Shown one piece after another: positions 7,430 through 12,532 of a stretch of DNA of 12,532 nucleotides. The stretch covers positions 13,119 through 25,650 of the forward strand of contig MGQF01000075.1 in the NCBI GenBank assembly GCA_001797745.1. Reading direction: 5' to 3'. The first letter of the stretch is position 1, and each line of letters begins with the position of its first letter. The DNA comes from Deltaproteobacteria bacterium RBG_13_52_11 (GTDB taxonomy: Bacteria > Desulfobacterota > B13-G15 > RBG-16-54-18). Position numbers and translations under genes: made by a program. The notes below the pieces were generated by a model. That model had not been told where the DNA came from, ran no database searches, and saw only the letters and a list, made by a program, of their open reading frames with translations.

Positions 7430-7467
7430 TTGACTGCCCAAGGAGAAACCGATACGTCTGGCAGTCA
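7430..7467 (+). promoter_or_regulatory. TTGACTG element flanked by 8-bp inverted repeat
   Basis: TTGACT (7430-7435) opens a copy of the recurring TTGACTG-N14-GATA pattern (GATA at 7451-7454). The arms TGACTGCC (7431-7438) and GGCAGTCA (7460-7467) are perfectly complementary with a 21-nt loop, so transcription from further upstream would give a stem-loop enclosing GGAGAAACCGATA. The -10 at standard spacing is poor. It may be an operator or RNA element for the small membrane protein gene 38 bp downstream. Confidence 0.35.
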
Positions 7468-7504
7468 TGGTTGAAAAAGAAGAGGGCAGTTTTTATAGGT
7501 ACCT

Positions 7505-7789
7505 ATGCAACCAGGTACTAAATTTAAGACAGGGGTCATCTTATTAATAGTCAGTCAGCTCCTTGGGTGGGGGGGCATGGCGTTTTTCGGTTCCCTGGTC
7601 CTCACGACAAACAAACCTGTCATGTATTTGTTCGGTGTTGGCCTCTACGCAATAAGCTGGGGGATGCTCGGGCTCTGTTTGTTGCTGGCAGACAAGGAAG
7701 GGATCCCCCCTCTATGTGATCTCTTAAAGAAACTTTTGATCTCTTTGCCCCTTCGAGCAAATGGTCCTAAAAAAGACGGCAACCCTTGA
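7505..7789 (+). CDS. Small two-helix membrane protein
   Basis: A 94-residue protein with two clear hydrophobic helices, about residues 9-32 (GVILLIVSQLLGWGGMAFFG) and 39-62 (VMYLFGVGLYAISWGMLGLC), joined by a short loop. A basic, Pro-rich C-terminal tail ends GPKKDGNP. The LGWGG and AISWGMLGL motifs resemble short proteins annotated 'transporter suffix domain'; that link is from memory and tentative. AGG lies about 7 nt before the ATG, so the ribosome binding site is weak. It starts 115 bp after the zinc-ribbon gene, in the same orientation, with a hairpin and a TTGACTG element between. It may belong functionally with the SPFH pair, which lacks a membrane anchor of its own, but that is inference. 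Biochemical function is unknown. Confidence 0.7.
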   Translation: MQPGTKFKTGVILLIVSQLLGWGGMAFFGSLVLTTNKPVMYLFGVGLYAISWGMLGLCLLLADKEGIPPLCDLLKKLLISLPLRANGPKKDGNP

Positions 7790-7823
7790 GTCATTATCCC
7801 CTCAGCGTTTCTCGGCTAAACAC

Positions 7824-7852
7824 TTGACAATAATAATTATTATATGTTAAAT
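7824..7852 (+). promoter_or_regulatory. Sigma70-type promoter of the receiver-protein/valS operon
   Basis: A consensus -35 TTGACA (7824-7829), 17-bp spacer, and TTAAAT (7847-7852), with TG just upstream. The spacer is a 14-bp perfect palindrome (7830-7843). The leader of about 65 nt contains GGTGAACACC (7885-7894), a small inverted repeat, and AAGGAG (7913-7918) just before the GTG start. Confidence 0.6.
7826..7844. promoter_or_regulatory. Fur-box-like operator overlapping the promoter
   Basis: GACAATAATAATTATTATA matches the E. coli Fur consensus GATAATGATAATCATTATC at 15 of 19 positions by my count, and it lies across the -35/-10 spacer, where a repressor would block transcription. The AT-richness raises the chance of coincidence. 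Confidence 0.35.
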
Positions 7853-7924
7853 TTTTTTTACACGTTGCATACTAAGACTGTTTTGGTGAACACCTAATAA
7901 AAAGCGATCAAAAAGGAGTAAAGA

Positions 7925-9187
7925 GTGCCTGCAAAGCTCCTTGTCGCCGATGATAGCACTACTATTCAAAAGGTCTTCGAGAGGACCTTCCCTCCCGAGG
8001 AGTTCACCCTCAGCTTCGCCAACAACGGTGAAGAGGCCTTGGCGAAGCTGCGAACGGAAAGACCACATTTGATTATTGCAGACATCAATATGCCGTTAAA
8101 GAACGGTTTTGAGCTGTGTGAGGTAATAAAGAAGGATCCGATCTTGAAGGGCATCCCCGTTTTGCTACTGATAGGGATCTTAGACGACTTTGACGAAGAT
8201 GAGAGCCGCAGAGTTGGTGCCGATGGTTTTATCGTCAAGCCCTTCGAAACCAATGCCGCTCTGGGGAAAGTGCGCGAAGCCCTGACCAAAAGAGGGGGCA
8301 TTCTCCCGACAGAGGGGCCTGCGGGTGGGCAAGCAGAAGAGATAATGGAACTGGCAGACATCATACAGGAACCACCTACCACACCACCCCCAACCCAAAG
8401 ACAAGGGGGTGAAGAAATATTAGAACTGGCAGATATCATAAAAGAACCACCTACCACACCACCTCCAACCCCTCAAAACAAGAAAGAGGAAGAGTTTGTC
8501 CTGCAGACTTCCCTGAGGGAGCTCGAGGCAGAATTGAAGGCGGACTTCCCGGAGGAGAAAGAAGAGGATAAGAAAACGCCCTTATTGTACGAGGAAGAAA
8601 AAAAAGAATCTTGGAGCTTGAGTCTGGACCTCCCCTTTGATGAGATGGAGTTAGAACCACAGGCGAAGGATGTTGATTGGACCGGCCTATTTGGTGATTT
8701 TGGTGGTGATTTGGGCATTGAAGGGCCTGGCCAGGAAATCAAGGATGAGAGACTCGGAACCATCCTCGGTGAAAGCGCTACGGAACTGGAGAAGATTGAG
8801 GGTCTGGGGCTCAAGAAAGATAAGCCTAAGGAGGAGGGATTCGCAGAGAAATTCATGGAGGACTTTGAGCCCGTCTTTGACGAGAGCGCCACAGAACTGA
8901 AAAAGATTGAGGGTTTTGGCCTAAAGAAAGAAACGCCTAAGGAAGAGGAGTTCGCAGAGAAATTCATGGAGGACTTTGAGCCCGTCTTCGAACCAGAGAG
9001 GGGTACTCAACATGTTGACATCCTTGAAAAGGATCTGAAAGGTATCTCACCGGAGGACAAAGAAGAGCTGGCAGAGAGAGTAGCCTCAGCACTGAGCCGT
9101 GAGCTGAAAGAGGTTGTGGAGGAAGTGATCAAGAATAAGATTCCCAAGTTAGTGCGCCAGGTAATGGACCAATCGAAAAAGGAGTAA
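7925..9187 (+). CDS. Response regulator receiver protein with acidic repeat-containing tail
   Basis: A 420-residue protein read from GTG 7925, with AAGGAG six bases upstream. Residues 1-120 are a CheY-like receiver domain: acidic pair D9/D10, phospho-acceptor D53 in IIADINMP, and K105 in VKPFE. The conserved Thr/Ser at the switch position is replaced by Ile83 (VLLLIG), which may alter signalling. There is no DNA-binding or enzymatic output domain. The rest is Pro-, Glu- and Lys-rich and low in complexity, with two tandem duplications: a 25-residue unit (about 138-187, core ELADII-EPPTTPPPT) and a 37-residue unit (283-319 and 320-356, ESATEL-KIEG...EDFEPVF). A C-terminal amphipathic helix (about 375-416, with SRELKEVVEEVIKNKIPKLV) may mediate oligomerisation. 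Such proteins likely act by protein contacts, possibly in motility or polarity systems. valS follows after 24 bp, so the two probably share a transcript. Confidence 0.85.
   Translation: MPAKLLVADDSTTIQKVFERTFPPEEFTLSFANNGEEALAKLRTERPHLIIADINMPLKNGFELCEVIKKDPILKGIPVLLLIGILDDFDEDESRRVGADGFIVKPFETNAALGKVREALTKRGGILPTEGPAGGQAEEIMELADIIQEPPTTPPPTQRQGGEEILELADIIKEPPTTPPPTPQNKKEEEFVLQTSLRELEAELKADFPEEKEEDKKTPLLYEEEKKESWSLSLDLPFDEMELEPQAKDVDWTGLFGDFGGDLGIEGPGQEIKDERLGTILGESATELEKIEGLGLKKDKPKEEGFAEKFMEDFEPVFDESATELKKIEGFGLKKETPKEEEFAEKFMEDFEPVFEPERGTQHVDILEKDLKGISPEDKEELAERVASALSRELKEVVEEVIKNKIPKLVRQVMDQSKKE
8336..8485 (+). repeat. Tandem repeat, 75-bp period, within the receiver-protein gene
   Basis: Two in-frame copies start at 8336 and 8411, each encoding E-E-I-(M/L)-E-L-A-D-I-I-(Q/K)-E-P-P-T-T-P-P-P-T. 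Similarity is high through the first 60 or so bases, then the copies diverge. Confidence 0.8.
8771..8992 (+). repeat. Tandem repeat, 111-bp period, within the receiver-protein gene
   Basis: Two in-frame 37-codon copies, 8771-8881 and 8882-8992. The last 40 or so bases of each copy (TTCGCAGAGAAATTCATGGA onward) are almost identical at the DNA level, which suggests a recent duplication or gene-conversion event. Confidence 0.85.
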
Positions 9188-9211
9188 CGAGGAGGATGGA
9201 AGACTACCATC

Positions 9212-11872
9212 ATGGCCGAGCAATGGGAGAAGGTCTATGATCCGACGAGGGTAGAAGAGAAGTGGTATAACTATTGGCTTGAGAAGGGGTACTTTCGGCC
9301 GGAGCTGGGCTCCCCGAAAGAACCCTTTTCTATTGTCATCCCGCCACCGAACATCACCGGCTCCCTCCACATGGGACATGCCCTCAATACCACCCTCCAG
9401 GACATCCTCGTGCGTTTTCGGAGGATGAAGGGATATAACTGTCTCTGGATGCCCGGTACTGACCATGCGGGGATCGCCACCCAGAACGTAGTGGAGAGGG
9501 AACTGGCTAAGGAAGGCCTGAACCGCCATCAACTGGGCAGGGAGGAATTCATCAAAAGGGTCTGGAAATGGAAGGAAAAATACGGCGGGGTGATCATCAA
9601 CCAATTGAAGAAATTGGGTTCTTCCTGTGACTGGAGCAGGGAGCGTTTTACCATGGATGAGGGGCTCTCGCGGGCGGTCAGAGAGGTCTTTGTACAACTG
9701 TACGAAGACGGCCTTATCTATCGTGGGGACTACATCATCAATTGGTGTCCGAGGTGTCACACCGCCCTCTCCGATCTCGAGGTGGATCACCACGAGCTTC
9801 CCACCCATCTCTATCACCTGCGCTACCCCTTGGAGAAAGGGGGGCATGTCGTCGTGGTTACCACCCGCCCCGAGACGATGATGGGTGATACGGCGGTGGC
9901 CGTGAACCCCAAGGATAAACGCTTTAAAGACCTCATCGGCACGTCTGTAATCCTGCCGGTGGTGAAGAGGAGGATCCCCATCATCGCCGATGGCTACGTC
10001 GATCCGGAGTTCGGCTCTGGGGCCTTAAAGATCACCCCTGCCCATGACCCCTACGACTTCGAGATCGGGCAGCGACATAATCTAGACGTAGTGAGGGTCA
10101 TCGATGGGGAAGCGAGGATGACGTCTGAGGCCGGTCCCTACGAGGGTATGGACAGGTTCCAGTGCCGGGAGAAGATCGTCGAGGACTTCCAAAGAGACGG
10201 GACCCTCGTAAAGCTAGAAGACTACCATCACAGTGTGGGGCACTGTTACCGCTGCAGGACCATGGTGGAACCCTTCCTCTCCAAGCAGTGGTTTGTCAGG
10301 ACCAAACCCTTGGCCGAACCTGCTATCAAGGCTGTGGAGGAAGGCAGGACCAGAATTATCCCCGCCATGTGGGAACGGACCTATTTTGACTGGATGCACA
10401 ACATCCGCGATTGGTGCATCTCCCGACAGATATGGTGGGGACATAGGATCCCGGCCTGGTATTGTGAAGACTGCGCAGAGGTGACTGTTGCCAGGGAGGC
10501 GCCCCAGCGATGTTCCCTTTGCGACTCCTCACGACTCAGGCAGGAAACCGACGTCTTGGATACCTGGTTCAGCTCAGCCCTGTGGCCCTTCTCCACCATG
10601 GGGTGGCCTGATGATACGGAGGAATTGAGGCTCTTTTATCCCACCTCGGTCATGGTCACGGGATTTGACATCCTCTTCTTCTGGGTGGCGCGGATGATGA
10701 TGATGGGGCTCAAGTTTATGGGTGATGTCCCCTTTCAAGATGTCTATATCCATGCCCTCGTGAGGGACATGGAGGGGCAAAAGATGAGCAAGACCAAGGG
10801 GAACGTCATCGACCCCCTCGTGATGATAGAACGGTATGGGACCGATGCCTTTCGCTTCAGCCTCGCCGCCTTCGCCGCCCAGGGGAGGGACATCCGACTC
10901 TCCGAGGAGCGGGTTGAAGGATATCGCAACTTCGCCAATAAGATCTGGAATGCGGCAAGGTTTTCGGCGATGAATCTGCAGGATTATCGAGATGACAAAA
11001 AGGATATAGACCTGACGGTGTGCAGCACCCCTGATAGATGGATCTTGGCCAGACTCAACCAGGCCATCACCGAGGTTACCCGCGCCTTGAATGAATACCG
11101 ATTTAACGAGGGGGCCCAGATCATCTACCACTTCATCTGGCATGAGCTGTGCGACTGGTACCTGGAGCTGATCAAGGCCTATCTCTATCACAGCGATGCA
11201 AACCGGCGGGCCATCACCCAGAAGACCTTGGTGTATGTCCTGGACAAGGCCCTCAAGGCGCTCCACCCTTATATGCCCTTTATCACTGAAGAAATCTGGC
11301 AGCAGTTGCCCCATGACGGTGAGAGCATCATGAAGGCTGAGTATCCTGAGGCGAGGCCCGAGTTGGTCGATGATGAGGCAGCGAGGGAAATGGAGCGCAT
11401 CATGGGGGTGATCACCGGTGTACGCAATATCCGGGGGGAGATGGGGATACCCCCCCTCACCCAGGCTGATGTCATCCTGATTGCCGAAGATGACAAGACC
11501 GCCGCCGCCCTCCGGGAGCACGTGGGATTTGTCAAGGACCTGGCCAGGGTCAAAGAGGCCAAGATCGTGGTGCAAGGGGAACGCCCCCGGGCAGCGGCCA
11601 CGGCCCTGGCAGATGGGGTGGAGGTCTTTGTCCCCCTGGAGGGGGTGATCGAAGACCCACAGAAGGAGCAAAAGAGACTTACCAAAGAGTTAACGAAACT
11701 CCTTGACGAGCTCGAACTCACCCAGAAGAAATTGGCCAATGAGGCCTTCCTCCAGAAGGCTCCCTCTGATAAGGTTCAGAAGGAGCGGGACAAACTGCAG
11801 GAGTTCTCCATCCTCAAGGAGAAGCTGGAGCAGAGATTAGCAATCTTCAGGGAGCTGGTGGGTAGCGGTTGA
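9212..11872 (+). CDS. valS: Valine--tRNA ligase
   Basis: An 886-residue class Ia synthetase that charges tRNA-Val with valine in the cytoplasm, of typical bacterial length. Seen in order: the HIGH-type motif HMGH (53-56) after PPPNITGSL; the CP1 editing domain with TTRPETMMGDTAVAVNP and GSGALKITPAHDPYDF; the zinc knuckle C418/C421 with C434/C437; DTWFSSALWPFSTMGWP; and the KMSKS-type loop KMSKT (524-528). The anticodon-binding helical domain follows, and then the C-terminal coiled-coil arm (about 810-880, with KEQKRLTKELTKLLDELE). No key residue is missing. The start ATG has GGAAG nine bases upstream; an earlier ATG at 9196 is out of frame. It lies 24 bp after the receiver-protein gene and is probably transcribed with it. 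Confidence 0.98.
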   Translation: MAEQWEKVYDPTRVEEKWYNYWLEKGYFRPELGSPKEPFSIVIPPPNITGSLHMGHALNTTLQDILVRFRRMKGYNCLWMPGTDHAGIATQNVVERELAKEGLNRHQLGREEFIKRVWKWKEKYGGVIINQLKKLGSSCDWSRERFTMDEGLSRAVREVFVQLYEDGLIYRGDYIINWCPRCHTALSDLEVDHHELPTHLYHLRYPLEKGGHVVVVTTRPETMMGDTAVAVNPKDKRFKDLIGTSVILPVVKRRIPIIADGYVDPEFGSGALKITPAHDPYDFEIGQRHNLDVVRVIDGEARMTSEAGPYEGMDRFQCREKIVEDFQRDGTLVKLEDYHHSVGHCYRCRTMVEPFLSKQWFVRTKPLAEPAIKAVEEGRTRIIPAMWERTYFDWMHNIRDWCISRQIWWGHRIPAWYCEDCAEVTVAREAPQRCSLCDSSRLRQETDVLDTWFSSALWPFSTMGWPDDTEELRLFYPTSVMVTGFDILFFWVARMMMMGLKFMGDVPFQDVYIHALVRDMEGQKMSKTKGNVIDPLVMIERYGTDAFRFSLAAFAAQGRDIRLSEERVEGYRNFANKIWNAARFSAMNLQDYRDDKKDIDLTVCSTPDRWILARLNQAITEVTRALNEYRFNEGAQIIYHFIWHELCDWYLELIKAYLYHSDANRRAITQKTLVYVLDKALKALHPYMPFITEEIWQQLPHDGESIMKAEYPEARPELVDDEAAREMERIMGVITGVRNIRGEMGIPPLTQADVILIAEDDKTAAALREHVGFVKDLARVKEAKIVVQGERPRAAATALADGVEVFVPLEGVIEDPQKEQKRLTKELTKLLDELELTQKKLANEAFLQKAPSDKVQKERDKLQEFSILKEKLEQRLAIFRELVGSG

Positions 11873-11913
11873 GAAAATTCGCAAAAAGAGAGTAATTACC
11901 CATGACTGCTTTC

Positions 11914-11942
11914 TTACTCGCGAACCATGTAAATAGTATAAA
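11914..11942 (+). promoter_or_regulatory. Candidate promoter for gatCA
   Basis: TTACTC (11914-11919), 17-bp spacer, TATAAA (11937-11942). The -10 is good and the -35 is weak. The leader to the gatC ATG would be about 65 nt and would include the hairpin at 11950. Confidence 0.45.
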
Positions 11943-11949
11943 CAGACTC

Positions 11950-11969
11950 CCTCTCCCCCTGGGGAGAGG
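11950..11969. repeat. Strong GC-rich hairpin between valS and gatC
   Basis: CCTCTCCCC and GGGGAGAGG form a near-perfect stem of 8-9 bp with a tiny loop. No T-run follows on either strand, so it is not a standard terminator. It resembles short REP-like hairpins of the CCCTCTCCC type scattered in many genomes, or it could structure the gatC leader. Confidence 0.5.
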
Positions 11970-12013
11970 AAAATCAAGCATTTATTTTCTAAGTAGATAT
12001 TATGAGGTGAGAG

Positions 12014-12298
12014 ATGAAAGTTGAAATAGGAGAGGTCGAGCATGTAGCTCACCTGGCGCGGTTGAGGCTCACTGAAGAGGAAAAGGAGCTTTTCACCGAC
12101 CAGCTGAACGCCATCTTGAATTATGTGGAAAAGCTCAATGAGCTGGATACGAGCGGGGTCGAAGCCACCTTCCATGTAGTCCCCCACCACAACACCATGC
12201 GGGAGGACGAGGTGAAAGAATCCTTCCCCCAGGAGGTCTCTCTGGGGAATGCGCCGGATAGGGCCCAGGGGTGCTTCCGGGTGCCCAAGATCATTTAA
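12014..12298 (+). CDS. gatC: Asp/Glu-tRNA amidotransferase subunit C
   Basis: A 94-residue GatC (family about 95), the small subunit that ties GatA to GatB in the amidotransferase converting Glu-tRNA-Gln (and Asp-tRNA-Asn) to the correct aminoacyl-tRNA. Family features: VEHVAHLARLRLTEEEKELFTDQLNAILNY at the N-terminus (split by the usual helix turn), then LNELDTSGVEAT and a C-terminal APDRAQGCFRVPKII, the tail that contacts GatA. GAGGTGAGAG lies just before the ATG. gatA begins 11 bp after its stop, the usual gatCAB layout. No anomaly is seen. Confidence 0.95.
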   Translation: MKVEIGEVEHVAHLARLRLTEEEKELFTDQLNAILNYVEKLNELDTSGVEATFHVVPHHNTMREDEVKESFPQEVSLGNAPDRAQGCFRVPKII

Positions 12299-12309
12299 AC
12301 CCCTTGAGG

Positions 12310-12532
12310 ATGAACGAGGTGTATCGTCTCACCATCCATGAGTTACACGAGAGATTGAAGAGCAAAGAGGTCTCTTCCCAAGCAATCACCGAGGTCCTCT
12401 TGCAGAGGATTCACAAGGTCGACCCCAGGATAAAGGCGTACCTCACCGTGACAGAAAAAGAGGCGATGGAGCAGGCCCGGGAGGCCGACCATCGAATAGC
12501 AACTGGAAAGACCTCCTTGCTGACGGGAGTCC
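12310..12532 (+). CDS. gatA: Asp/Glu-tRNA amidotransferase subunit A, N-terminal fragment
   Basis: The first 74 codons of GatA, the amidase-signature subunit that releases ammonia from glutamine; the gene runs off the right edge (full length about 485). The start MNEVYRLTIHELHERLKSKE and the following PRIKAYLTVTEKEAMEQARE and LLTGV match the GatA N-terminus well. The catalytic Lys-Ser-Ser residues lie beyond the window. ATG 12310 is preferred, with GAGG directly in front; GTG 12319 is an in-frame alternative. gatB would be expected to follow. Confidence 0.95.
   Translation, partial: MNEVYRLTIHELHERLKSKEVSSQAITEVLLQRIHKVDPRIKAYLTVTEKEAMEQAREADHRIATGKTSLLTGV

Noticed and set aside
7430..7460. 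Flagellar sigma28-type promoter suggested by CCGATA after TTGA
   Set aside because: The -35 does not match TAAA, the spacing is one base short and no flagellar gene is nearby; kept only as part of the recurring-signal finding.
10574..11671. Long minus-strand open frame of 365 codons
   Set aside because: Lies wholly antisense to valS, whose motifs are intact. It is a composition artefact of GC-rich coding DNA, with no recognisable domain.
11950..11969. Intrinsic terminator of valS
   Set aside because: The hairpin is strong but lies about 80 bp after the stop, downstream of a candidate gatC promoter, and no T-run follows.

Overview
The window looks like a chromosomal segment from a deltaproteobacterial-type (Desulfobacterota) genome. 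This is an inference from protein style and gene content: an indirect-amidation gatCAB locus, a receiver-domain protein next to valS, and an SPFH/zinc-ribbon cassette. No rRNA, tRNA, CRISPR array, transposase or integrase is visible. Housekeeping genes sit at both ends, with a less familiar, partly lower-GC block of small and membrane-associated genes between about 2.7 and 7.8 kb.

Left, minus strand (1-2614): the 5' part of mutS2, cut by the window edge, preceded by yqeY (GatB/YqeY family), which has a good sigma70-type promoter. A divergent gap of about 480 bp (2615-3095) separates this from everything to the right, which is all on the plus strand.

Middle, plus strand (3096-7789): a single-domain PilZ (c-di-GMP receptor) protein; an atypical signal peptidase I overlapping the start of a membrane-anchored NTF2-like protein; an SPFH/band-7 protein of the COG4260 (YdjI) type with three C-terminal zinc ribbons, directly abutting a 408-residue soluble protein that appears to be an internal duplication of a [zinc ribbon + beta-rich module] unit; and a 94-residue two-helix membrane protein. 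Four similar intergenic signals (TTGAC[T/A]G, 13-14 nt, [G/A]ATA) occur on the plus strand in the intergenic regions of this block.

Right, plus strand (7925-12532): a receiver-domain protein with a long acidic, repeat-containing tail, expressed from a promoter that overlaps a good match to the Fur box. It is followed 24 bp later by valS (valyl-tRNA synthetase). After a gap holding a promoter and a strong hairpin come gatC and the start of gatA.

The most interesting unit is the 5041-7789 cassette (SPFH-zinc ribbon, duplicated zinc-ribbon protein, possibly the small membrane protein). It resembles the COG4260 part of the Bacillus ydjFGHI membrane-stress locus but has a different partner protein. 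Its function cannot be assigned from the sequence.
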